A stretch of 64,000 nt of DNA from Corythucha ciliata (lineage: Eukaryota > Arthropoda > Insecta > Hemiptera > Tingidae). The stretch covers positions 27,384,198-27,448,197 of the forward strand of contig CM075937.1 of the NCBI GenBank assembly GCA_038030265.1, read 5' to 3'. The position numbers and the translations under genes are program-made. This document shows, in pieces, positions 11,945-22,270 of this stretch; position 1 is the stretch's first letter; each line of letters opens with the position of its first letter. A model generated the notes under the pieces. That model did not search any database. It saw only the letters and a list, made by a program, of their open reading frames with translations, and was not told where the DNA came from.

Positions 11945-12822
11945 TTAACTACTTTCACTCATGGGTTGAACGGAGTCCTGCTGGAAAACATGATCAGCCT
12001 GAATAGACTTACAAAGTCGCGAGTAGTGGCCGAAACTGCCACACTTAAGGCATCGGACTTTGGCGGCTGGACATTCTTTACCGGTATGATTATCATAGCC
12101 GAACTTACCACATTTATTTGTCTGATTTCTTTTACTATGCATCCACGAAGAATTACGAATTCGGCTAACTTCTGCTTCATCGATGACTCGCCGAACGCTT
12201 GACTGCTGGGTATGAATTAATTCAGTTTGCTTAACCCTTTCCTCGACCATTTGTAGCGTCAACCTGGTTTGAGTACTGTCGGCTTGAAGCTGTTCGGATA
12301 GCCTAGTGTCTGCCATGCCTTGAAGAATTTTGTGCATGATCAAGTCTTCCTGCAAATTTCCTAAATTACATCGTCTGGCAATCGAGTGGAGGTCATTAAT
12401 AAAATGCTCCGCAGGCTCACATGCCTGCTGAATGCGGTCGAAGAACTTATTTCGTTCGAATACCAAATTGGTTTTACCTTCGAAATGCTGTTCAAAAGCG
12501 TTCAGAATGACACTGTAGTTCTTGCGCTCCGTATCTGTCAGTCTGAGTCTTGCGAAAATGTCTTCGGCGTCTTGACCCAAGGTCAATATCAAGTGATTGA
12601 CTTGGTATTCGTCGGACATGACCCCTAGAAATGTTGCTTGGTGATACCTCTCCCACGAGTTCGCCATCTTGACCAATTCGGCGAGGTCAGATTGATGCTG
12701 GAGGGTGGAAGAGCCGCGTTGGGTCTATACACTCGCTGCCCCTCTGGCGCAAGAGAATCACTAACCACTGCACCACGGACAGACGACGTATCGCGCGCGG
12801 GTCCATCATTTGGCACCATGTT
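11945..12822 (-). pseudogene. Ty3/gypsy Gag, with a possible primer-binding site at its head
   Basis: The frame from 12676 reads a retrotransposon capsid. ERYHQATFLGVM, then FEQHFEGKTNLVFERNKFF, is the Retrotrans_gag pattern. A zinc-knuckle pair follows: CGKFGYDNHTGKEC and CLKCGSFGHYSRLC. An overlapping frame from 12819 (MVPNDGPARDTSS...) probably holds the Gag N-terminus, linked by a frameshift near 12660. Just upstream the minus strand reads AAAACA then TGGTGCCAAATGATGG. This looks like an LTR end in CA followed by a primer-binding site, but the LTR itself could not be delimited. Gag packages the element RNA. The copy is defective because pol is mostly absent. Confidence 0.75.
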
Positions 12823-12889
12823 TTAAAATGAATTCTACTTTTTAGACGACACAAATCGAACTGATTTATTAACAACAAATAAACAAATA

Positions 12890-13017
12890 GCGATTTCCAT
12901 TCAACACACTACACAAGTGTAGTGCCGCGTCCTCTCCATAAACATATGTTTCAATTCAGAGAGGACGGGTGGAAAAACTTACACCACACGAGTGTATTGC
13001 ATTGAATGGAAAACGCT
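12890..13017. repeat. Imperfect inverted repeat behind the gypsy gag
   Basis: Arms around TTTCCATTCAAYRCA, GTGTAGTG and GTCCTCTC/GAGAGGAC face each other across ACATATG. It lies where the 5' LTR of the minus-strand gypsy element would be expected and may be a rearranged LTR or a small hairpin insertion. Confidence 0.5.
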
Positions 13018-13119
13018 AAGGGGCCATGGCCCCCGTGGCCCCTCCCTTGGTTCCGCCACTGGGTTAACGTTTAAACTCCACATTTGAGTTTTACGCTTAT
13101 CGTGACGTCTCATAACCGA

Positions 13120-13170
13120 AACCGTTAACCGTCAAACGTTCATGCAATAAATCCCTAATAATTCGTGTAT
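13120..13170 (+). repeat. 51-bp direct repeat, copy 2
   Basis: Same sequence and orientation as 11807-11857. Confidence 0.8.
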
Positions 13171-13194
13171 TAAACAGTGAAAAAGTTCTAACTT

Positions 13195-14040
13195 GAGGTT
13201 TCTCTACATAACTTCCAGACTAGAATTGAGAAAAACGCTAATTCGGGACTAAAATTGAGAAAAAAGGGTAATTCACGGCTGAAATTGAGAAAAATAGCCG
13301 AGTCTAGAGGGATAAAAACGCTAATTCGCGGCTAAAATGGAGAAAAAAGCTAATTCGCGGAAAAAATTGAGGAAAATCAGGAATTCGCAGAAATTAAGAA
13401 AAATCTCTAATTAGCGGCTAAAGTAAGGAAAAACGCTAACACTTGAATAAAATGGAAAAAATCGATAATTCACCAACGAAATTGTTTTAAAAAAGCGCCC
13501 ATTCCGCACGGATAAAGTATAGAAAAGGCGCTAAATCGCGGCTAAACTTGAAAAAAGGGCTGATTTGCAGCAAGAATTGAGGAAAATTCCAATTCGCGGG
13601 TGAAGTTTAGAAAAGTCGCTAATTAGCGGCTAAACTTAGGAAAAACGATAGTTCGCTGCTAAAATCAAGAAAAATTGTTGACTTGAGGCAAAAGAGGAAA
13701 ATTGCAATTTCACGGATGAAATTTAGAAAAAGCGCTCATTTGCGGCTAAAATTGAGGAAATGGCAAGTCTTTGTTTTTGGAGGCAACTTGGTGACTAGAA
13801 TTGAGAAGAAGCGCTGAATCATGGCTCAATGTGAAAATAATTTATTTGCGACTAAAATTATAAACGCTAGTTCGCCGCTAAACTTGTGGAAAATCGCCGA
13901 TTCAAGGCTAAAATATGGAAAATCCCGGCATTGAGAAAAACCGCTAAGGTTCGAGGATAAGATAATCATAATAATGACAGCTAAAATGGGGAACTTGCAT
14001 AATTGTCCGATTTGGGAGAAAAGTTAACCGCTGAATTGGT
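13195..14040 (+). repeat. ~30-bp minisatellite (GCTAATTCGCGGCTAAAATT)
   Basis: Roughly 25 diverged units of the theme GCTAATTCGCGGCTAAAATT followed by GAGAAAAA run in tandem. The reverse complement of the same unit forms the array at 45080-45625, inside an intron. No gene is present. Confidence 0.8.
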
Positions 14041-14284
14041 ACATGGACAGAAGGACCAACGATAGCTGCAGGATTTTGAAATAAATTTCAAAGTTCTTCA
14101 GGAGGGGATGGGTGGTACCTGGTACGAGAGTAAATGACGTCAATGGTCACTTGTGAAGCATTTGAGGGAACTCTCAAATGTTTTGTTTCCAAATTATAAC
14201 ACACAGAAAACGTCTTAACTCCTCTTCCTCACACCATCCATTTCATTAACTAACCTTTGACGTAATCAAACCCCCACTCAACAT

Positions 14285-14660
14285 TTTTAAAAATCCCTAA
14301 TCCATAACTCTTAAAAAACATTTTCGCAGTTTTGTCTCACTGAAACCCGTATTTCTCGGATTGGTTCAATAAAAAACAATTTTGCGGATTTTTCTCGCTA
14401 AAAAACAATTTTTGTGAGGTTATCTCATTCAAAAATTTTCGGGGGGGATTTTTCACTCTAAACAAATATTTTTTGTGGGTCTGACTCACTAAAAAATCAT
14501 TTGCAAGGATTCCACCCGCTAAAAAATTGTTTTACAAAAAATCAAGCGCGCGGATTTTCGTCGTTGAAAATTCAGTTCCGTGCGAGGTTGTCTCATTCAA
14601 AACCCAATCTTTGCGGATTACGCACACTAAAAAATCCATTACGCAGGTCTGGAAAAGGTC
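14285..14660 (+). repeat. ~50-bp degenerate minisatellite
   Basis: Units of the type TCACTAAAAAACAATTTTTG followed by CGGATTT recur about every 50 bases. The theme resembles the block at 30395-31400. Confidence 0.55.
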
Positions 14661-14669
14661 TCGTCAATT

Positions 14670-15003
14670 ACTCGGTATACACTTTACCGCCTTATTTCCA
14701 CACCAAACCTGGTTTTCCATTATGGTTATGGTTTATGTTTTTTTATGGTTCACGAACCATATACGCTATGCGTCTGTGGAGTCTATGCAACCAAACACAT
14801 TTTTTTTCTCGAAAAATGATGCATTTTGATAGGTTGCAACCAAACACATTTTTTTTCTCGAAAAATGATGCATTTTGATAGGTTGCATAGACTCCACAGA
14901 CGCGTAGCGTATATGGTTCGTGAACCATAAAAAAAAACATAAACCATAACCATAATAGAAAACCAGGATTGGTGTGGAAATAAATCGGGAAAGTGTATGC
15001 CGT
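14670..15003. repeat. ~330-bp palindromic hairpin element
   Basis: The left arm (about 14670-14825) and right arm (14850-15003) are inverse copies. The centre is a direct duplication of CCAAACACATTTTTTTTCTC next to GATGCATTTTGATAGGTTGC. The outer arm (CGGTATACACTTTACCGCC / GGAAAGTGTATGCCG) is shared with the hairpins at 36180-36230 and 36290-36655. The centre is shared with those at 21249-21389 and 55687-55828. It is non-coding; the apparent frames on both strands are mirror images. Confidence 0.8.
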
Positions 15004-16380
15004 GTGATGAGAGGAGATCGGAGGGGTCGTGGATCACCCGTGTCACTCACTCCCCCTTAAATCCATGGCTTTAAATTTTCAAAAATTTTTCTTTATGTTT
15101 TTTGTTTTCCGTATAGACACGGCCAATAGTTTTGTGTCCTACGTCTCTCTATAGTTTGGTCTCTTTTATTCACACAAATGGCTTCTCGTTGAAATGAGTG
15201 TATAAGCTCATTTTAAGCCTCATTATGATCGATTTTGCTTGACAAATTAAATTTTTTAAAAGTCTTTAGGAGTCAAAAATGAGAAAAATTCACCAGTTTG
15301 CGCTATTTTCGACTCGAAAGGCTGGTGTCCCATTTTAATTTTTACGCTGGTCAAAAAAACCATTGATCTAACGTTTTGCGTTACCGTTAGTGGAGCTGAT
15401 GCTAAAATTCCATCTTTTTACTGCAGTTCCTCTTTTAACTGTCCTTTAACAAGAAAACGAAGATTTTACGGACTCTTTGTATACTACGACGTTATTCGAA
15501 CAGCTTAGAATTTCAAATAAGATTAAACCCTTTTGTGTCGGAAATATAAGAGCAAGATGATGGATTTGTCCATTTCTTGATGCATAAGTTTTTCACCAAC
15601 AACTGCGAACAGAAGTCAAAGAATATACCGACCGTTCGACAGTTGGATGTCCAAGCTGAGCCTATAACCATCAAAATTGGTGGAGTAGTTTATAGGAGAT
15701 TAGTGTGTACATAGTGACAACGTCTACGGCGAGACATCGACAGAGCGACATTTTCCTCCAAATTTAAATCCATGAGACTAGAAATGCACTTGGAAGTTAT
15801 GTTTTCAAGTATTTTGATCCACTATTTTACCACGAAAGCCGAGGAAGTATAAGAATGAGCAGATGACCGGTGTGGAAAGTAAACCGGCATCCTGTAATTC
15901 CCTTTTAACCTAGAACAGAAGTAGGGAGGGGAAGGAATAGGACAGGAGAATTCAGAAAGAAGAAGAATCCGAAATAAAAGATATTCTTGGGCATTGATTG
16001 TCCCTTGTCCGAATAGAAGGGCCTTGCTCATTCCTCTGCTGCACTGAATACGGTTCTCATGTTGCAGTACTATTCTTACCATTCCAATTCTACATTCAGT
16101 ACTATTCAACTGTAGATTCACCGTGAACTGCACCTCCCTAGGTACCTTTTCGTAATTGCGTATGTCCAGAAGCACCCCGCCCTCCTCTTTCATCAGTGGT
16201 TAAACGACACCATCAATGTTTCCTCCCCTTCTCATCAGAGCCAACATCTATCCCCGTCCACCCACCCCCCGCACCATCAAGAGAGGGCAACAATCCTTGG
16301 CTTTTAAAACGGTCTCGTTTTCATTCTTCGGAGGGGCTTTGCGAAAGGGAATTCCTGACTCTCGAGTAGTGAGGAGGATA
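15004..16380. other. Intergenic stretch upstream of the edl/mae-like gene
   Basis: No gene recognised. Frames are short and lack homologous motifs. The sequence contains the presumed upstream control region of the gene starting near 16408, but no specific binding sites are claimed. Confidence 0.4.
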
Positions 16381-16405
16381 CTACTACGAGCATCATCTTC
16401 AGGCT

Positions 16406-16440
16406 TCAGTCACGTAGAAAACGTCGGTGGAGATAGATCG
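16406..16440 (+). promoter_or_regulatory. Candidate TATA-less core promoter (Inr + DPE)
   Basis: TCAGTC at 16406-16411 matches the arthropod initiator TCAGTY. Taking its A (16408) as +1, AGATCG lies at exactly +28 to +33, matching five of six positions of the downstream promoter element RGWYVT. A strong donor (ACG|GTGAGT) follows at 16528/16529, giving a ~121-nt non-coding first exon. Its acceptor could be 25194/25195, upstream of the edl/mae-like start codon. This is an inference from motifs and spacing; no transcript evidence was available. Confidence 0.35.
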
Positions 16441-19400
16441 AAAGTCGAAGTTGTGTTTTTTAAATTTTCCGTTGTTTAGTTAGTACCTACCATTCATTTC
16501 GCACTTTGCGAGGACAAATCTCTTGACGGTGAGTTTCCATTTTTTTTTTATATATATTTTTGGAAAAACAACTGTCTTAAAATTTAGGCCCTATTTTGAA
16601 TTTATTCCGATTTCGGCAACATAAACTTTGTGATGTTGTTACAAAGCTATCTCTTCACAAAATTTTGTTTTTGGAAAAACGTGACTTTCTACTGCTAAAG
16701 TTGTGTTTTCATTAACACGTTCCTGCTGTTGACGAGTACAACAAAAAAGCTTTTATTTTTCTCGTTAATAATACGACACTTTTGTAGAGGGAGCATTTTT
16801 CATAAGTCAAATTAATTTTTGAAAAAACGCCAGTTGAATGTTGTTTGCCGGTACTCTTTGACCCTCTCTTCCCTATCACCTTTCACGAATTGCCCAAAAT
16901 AAGAGAACTACCCCAAAAGTTCAGAAACTGAGCAGACTTCATGAGCAATTAAAAGAAAATAAGGTCATTCGTGAATCAACCGCGTTTTTTAAGATGGTGA
17001 GTCAAACTATTTCGTTTTCATTTATCTACCAATTCAAAGAAAATGTTTGTTGAACTTGGGGCATCGCAAAAATTCTAACGAATGTAATTTTTAAATTGTC
17101 GAGGAAGTAATCATTCTAACCGAGAGTCAATTTTTTCCTCTTCATGGGAGTCGAAGGAAAGTCGTCTGTTTCGAATTCCCACGGAGATGGAGGGTGCAAT
17201 TCTTTCGCACTTCCTCCCCCCCTCCCAACCAGGAGGAGGACGGGATTTGTGACGCTCTTTTGTAGATTTGCTATAGACAGTTATTTTACAGATTGTTCAG
17301 AATGAGAGCTCGTTGAAAATAGAGTGGTGATGGGAGAGGAAAGGGGTAGAAAGGATGTTCAAAGAAAGAAATGAAATGAGAAATAATGTTCGGTCAGGGA
17401 AAAACTTGGCGGGCAACAGAAGAAAGAAGTTGAAGAGGCGGTAAAAGGACGTTGTGCTTCCTTTAGAGCAGATGCCGTTTCCCTTAAAGAGAACAGTGGG
17501 AAAAACTAAGTTTTAATTGAACACCAAATAATAAAAGACGAGAACAAAATAGGAATTTAGATTACATGATTCTAGGTAAAACGTTTATCTTATTTTGTAA
17601 GCTGAATAACAGTAATTGAGTAGGAAGTAATGTTTACTACACATGATACCCAAGCTTCAACATCTCTGTAGAAGCCCATCAATGAATTCCTTGAACAAAA
17701 TTCAACTTACGTTCCTAATTACGTATCTTGTGTCAGCGAGACAGATTTTGACGTCAAGACCGTTCGGAACTTTCATTATTTAGGGGTTCAACTTCCAAAA
17801 GTGAGAGTAAACGGGGGAGGAGGAAAAGAAAGTTTTTTGTGCGACTATTTTCCAGTATTGTATCGAGGAGGCTAACACTTTCTCTTTCCAATGAATGTTT
17901 CTATTTCCCTGAAAAGGCTTTCACAGAACACAATCATATTTCATATTTTAAAAAATGGGCCCTGAACAACTGGAAAATATCTTCTGGGCTCTCACATTCA
18001 AAAGATAAACCCGGCAGTGCCTAGCTGTTGGATGTTTCGCTTTTTCTCATATCCAACATGATTTGTCTGCCCTATCCCCCTTTTTCACCCATCCGTCAGC
18101 TGACACCGGAAGTTCGTGAGAAATTCCCTCGCGTGGTAATTTTTGACTCTAGTGGTCGTGAAAATAACTGAAAACTCTCTTTCCTCTCTCACTAATCCAC
18201 TACTTTTTTTTTTTTTTTTTATCCTTAAAGCGTTAAGGAGCGGTGAATGATCCCTTCAGCGGAAACTTGAAAGATTGCCATTGTCTTTCTTTTTCTTTTT
18301 CCCTCTTTCTCCCAGTCAGCGAGAAAATGAGTAGTTAATTGACCTTCTCCCCCAGCACTTTAATCGCTCCCTTCAAAAGTAGTTACACCTTTGCCTTTTG
18401 GTCTCTCAGTCTCAGCCACACGAAGAAATGACACGATCGGGCAAAAAAACTTCCAAAAAAAGAGCAAGGGGTACAGTGGGGTACAGCCTGTCTGAACCTG
18501 TGGGGCAGCAAATGGTTGCCAGTATGGTTAGCACTTTGGCAGGGTAGGAGGACGGTTGGTCGGGTCGGTTTGTATTTCTTCACTAGCCATCTGCCTAATA
18601 ACGAGACACTTTGTATTCCTTTTCCTTCTATTAAGAGTCGTCATCGTGGACCAAATGGTATAGTACTTTGTTGGTGTTCTGCTCTTCTACTATCCTACCC
18701 GTACCCAAACTACTCATTAATTACCGTGCCTAACCTTTTATGGGAGGTTTTTATTTACCTATTTATTTATTTATGATGTCATTATTTACTTCCCCTGATC
18801 CCAGTGCAGTTTATTGGGCTGAATTATTTTTTATGGAATCGTCTTTTTCTTCTTTTGCCTCCTCATTGTTTTATTTATTTTGATTTTGAAAAATTTGGAA
18901 GAGAGTTAGAAAGATCACCCCTTTCACCGTAATTTAATCTGCCATGAGTGCCATGACCTCTTGACTGAGTGCAAACCGGACCTCCTTTTTTCGAGGGTAC
19001 AGAATTTCTCATAAGGTGGTGACGTGATAAACTGAGGAGATAGGTACGCATTTTATATTATATTATTTTTATTTGATAATACGTCGGACGTTATTTCTTG
19101 CGCACGGCATGCTTCCGGTACGTGAGTTTTCCTCCTGAAAATGTTGCGTAGAGGTGTACACTAATACCCATTGGTTGAATTGGTTCAAAACTCGATCAGA
19201 GATTAATCCTAGTGAAGCAACTTCTTTTACGCTATTTTTGGAAGTGAGGGGCGTGGATGAGCTAAGGGGTATTTTCCTCCACAAACTCTTCCGCACGGGC
19301 CCACCACGGTCAGTATTTATTGAAAAAGTTCTATATAACTGACTGTTATAAATAATTGACTATTATAAATAATTGGCTATTTTTATTATTACATATCTTG

Positions 19401-19647
19401 TACAACGGTTGGAAGGAATAAAGCTCTATTCAGACCATTTGCCCCATTCATTAACCTTTTGATTAACCCTTTGACATTACTGAAGTCAATTCAATTGTTA
19501 TTACGTCATTCTTCTTTCGAACCGCCTCGTTAAATATTGAGTTTAATATCCAATCATGATGTTTGTCACGCAGATAGCGGAGGGGGGCACAAACTCCTTG
19601 ATCAAAACTGCTCCCCATGCGCTTTACTGAAAACTATAACAACAACA

Positions 19648-19672
19648 ATAATAATAATAATAATAATAATAA
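19648..19672 (+). repeat. (AAT)n microsatellite
   Basis: About eight AAT units in tandem. Confidence 0.9.
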
Positions 19673-19689
19673 TTTTAAAGCACTCTTCC

Positions 19690-20440
19690 CCGTACCTTGA
19701 AGATGATCATAGTGTGCATTCGATATTATACAGGGTAGAACAGGATAAGTGTGACAAAAAAAAATTGGGTGAAAATAGGTCTCATTTGCGATCAAAAACA
19801 TCATATAAAACCATGGTCCGAAAATCAAAATCCTACGAGATATGATTTTTATAACGTTTTTTGTGGCTTGCATCACTTTTCTTTACTAAATGCAAATAAA
19901 TCGGTTTACAGCTGGCATTTGCAACTTTTGACGATGGATTTGGAAAGAGCACACTTTGTTCTGTCAGGAATAGCCATTTTCAATAAAATTCAACTATTTT
20001 CTATGGGCTCAAGAGATGCTCAAAGTTGTGCATGTCAAGGATTTCTAATTAAAAAAAAAATTAAACCCCTACTTCTCTACTCTAAATCTAAGCGTTCCGA
20101 CATCCCATGGGTCGGAAAAACTTCTTCACTTTGTCCTTTTTAAAATTACTCATGAACGATTTTTCATTTCTTCAGCGAGTTTTCGGCAGGAATGGCCATT
20201 TCTTGGGAAAAATAATGATTTTTCTCTTGAAAATGGCTTGTTTTGACCTACCCAATTTGAATGAGCTTTGTGATTCTTAACATGCTAAAACTCATTGAAG
20301 CTTTATCCAAAGTTTTCCTTCGTACCGAACGGAATGCGCACTCCTACCAAAATATCAAAAACTGTCACTCCGGCAGCTGGCTGTCGGCAAGGGTGCATTT
20401 CACTACTGCGAATTTCGGCGTGTTTAGCTGTTATTCGACG
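19690..20440 (-). repeat. Dispersed repeat, inverse of 329-1010
   Basis: It has the same components as 329-1010 in opposite orientation. They are the ATACAGGG...GATAAGTGTGACA terminus (19731-19755), the GGAAAGAGCACAC and GGCTTGTTTTGACCT words, and the CCGGCAGCTGGCTGTCGG motif near 20370. Divergence is moderate and it is non-coding. Confidence 0.65.
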
Positions 20441-20445
20441 AATCA

Positions 20446-21070
20446 GTCTTAAGACCCCGGTCGGTATTGCAATTGGGTCAAATCGGTCGTGGTGGAGGGA
20501 GGGGGGGAATAGGGGCTGAAATTGTAAAAAAATCACTACAAATCACCAGATGATTCTAGAAGCATCATATTCGATACGTATATACTCCATGTTAGAGTAG
20601 CCTTTGATTCCCATTGTAATTTTTTGAAAAAAGCAATGGATGAGCGGGAGGTCCTGCCGGGGTGGAAGTAAGTGTGTGTTCTTGTTAGCACGATAACTCT
20701 CGTAGAATTTAATTTCGCGGAACGAGATTTGGCCCAGCAGTAGTCGTAAGACCTCGGTCGGTATTGCATTTGGGTCAAATCGGTCGACGGGGGGGGGGGG
20801 GGGTAATAGGGCTTGAACTGTTGAAAAAATCACTACAAATAACCCGTTGATTCTAGAAGCATTGTATTCGGTACGATGATTCCATTCTGAAGTAGCCTTT
20901 GATTCCCATTAAGCTCAGCTTAAACAAAACCCGTAGCAAACAGTATGAGGGAGGGTCAAACATTAACGAAACAAATTATGGTCTCAACATTATTACTTCT
21001 GGGACGGCTAAGGGTATCCGTATACGAAATGAAATGCACTCTTTCCGACCGCCAGCTGCCGGAGCGAATT
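20446..21070 (+). repeat. ~295-bp-unit repeat element, about 1.5 units
   Basis: Units with GGTATTGCAWTTGGGTC, a long G-run, ATTCTAGAAGC and CTCCATGTTAGAGTAGCC are followed by a unique tail. The tail ends in GAAATGCACTCTTTCCGACC and CAGCTGCCGGAGCGA (21027-21068). The same tail follows the array at 34929-35985 and, inverted, precedes the one at 50295. Confidence 0.7.
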
Positions 21071-21248
21071 TTATTATTATTTTCTGGACATGCCTACTGC
21101 AGTGTATATTTATGGCTTGTTCACATCAACTCCTGGTGAACACGACCGATAAGTATCGTCCGGTCGTCACAATACTATCGCTGAGGAAACGTAGAAACCA
21201 ATAGGGTCGCAGAACATTATCGCTCGTGATGTGCATTGAAAAGGGTAA

Positions 21249-21389
21249 AGCCCCGTTCACAAGCCCTACGTTTCCGCTCTGTGGAGACTACGCAACCAAA
21301 AAAATGTGTTCCCTCCAAGAATGAAACATTTTGATAGGTTGCATGCATAGACTCCATAGACTCATAACGTGTGACTTGTGAACGGCGCT
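21249..21389. mobile_element. ~140-bp hairpin MITE, TIR GCCCCGTTCACAAG
   Basis: The left end GCCCCGTTCACAAGCCCTACG pairs with the right end ACTTGTGAACGGCGC, and the interior also pairs (GAGACTACGCAACC / GGTTGCATGCATAGACTC). A better-preserved relative is at 55687-55828. It is non-autonomous. Confidence 0.75.
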
Positions 21390-21429
21390 TAATGGCCACG
21401 GCGATGTGTTTCGTGCGACCCCCACTTGT

Positions 21430-21712
21430 GTGCACCGGGCTCCCCGACGGGATTTGAACCCGTGACCTCTGGATTGCTAGTCCAATGCGCTGCCAATTGC
21501 GCCTCAGTGACGACCTCGGGAGACGCAGAGGGAGGAATGAACAAAGCCAAACCTCACCCAGGGCCTCGAGAGGTTACGAGAAACAATGGCCATGGGTGGT
21601 GTTGGCTTTGTTCATTCCTCCCTCTGCGCCTCGCAAGGGCGTCACCGTGGCGCAATTGGTGCATTGGACTAGCATTCCAGAGGTTACGGGTTCAAATCCC
21701 GTCAGGGAGCCC
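21430..21712. repeat. Head-to-head pair of tRNA-like sequences in a palindrome
   Basis: On the minus strand (21505 to 21432) and again on the plus strand (21636 to 21712) a tRNA-like sequence is present. It has a D-arm (box A GGCGCAATTGG), an anticodon arm with loop CTAGCAA or CTAGCAT, and a T-arm ACGGGTTCAAATCCCGT (box B). The acceptor ends do not pair (CGTCAC versus GGGGAGCC), so neither is an intact tRNA gene. The ~130-bp spacer is itself an inverted repeat (GAGGAATGAACAAAGCC / GGCTTTGTTCATTCCTC), so the 283-bp whole folds on itself. It is probably derived from a tRNA-headed SINE duplicated in inverted orientation. Confidence 0.7.
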
Positions 21713-21904
21713 ATTTTCTCTCGAAGCTCGAATTGTGTTAGGCTTTGCCATCCCGAGTCGTCCGGCCCGAGTAACATCATTTAATTAATTTACCTCTTTA
21801 ATTAAACTACCGGCAACAGAATCCCTCTTATCTATTCCAAATCGTATACATAGCGCGTTTGGGATTCGTCTATGATGAGTTTTTTGTTTGTTTGTTTTAT
21901 GATG

Positions 21905-22270
21905 AGTCAATTGTTTCCCAAAAATTGAGGGTTCAATGGTGGCGATAATCAATAAGCACGGTATTGGGGAGAAAGTCGACCGCCCAAAAGCTTGGGAGCT
22001 TGTTTGTCATTTGGGTATTATGTATCAGAATTTCGTTTCCAGTTGTTTACGGATAAAAAAATGGGTTGTTCATTATATTGTGCAACCCATCAATATGATT
22101 TTATTTTACAACCCCTAGTTTGCGCAATATTTAATTGTACGTGTATGGGTCGCTGGAAACATCATAAAAATCAAGTGGAGACCGAAATATAGCACCATAT
22201 ATTGAACTTGTAAGCTAAACGTCAAAATATTGCACAATTGTGCAATAATTATTGTGACCCCTTTACCCAT
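21905..22270. repeat. Dispersed repeat and half of a hairpin MITE
   Basis: 21905-22040 (ATTGAGGGTTCAAYGGTG...) recurs at 56606-56735 with similar spacing. 22076-22150 is the inverse of part of the hairpin at 55366-55518 (ACAACCCCTAGTTTGCGCAA; GTACGTGTATGG). No gene. Confidence 0.6.

Noticed and set aside
14501..15050. Overlapping frames on both strands with repeated NTFFFSKNDAF
   Set aside because: Produced by the palindromic hairpin and its central direct duplication.
21430..21712. Two functional tRNA genes
   Set aside because: Acceptor stems do not pair and the arms belong to a palindromic repeat; called tRNA-like instead.
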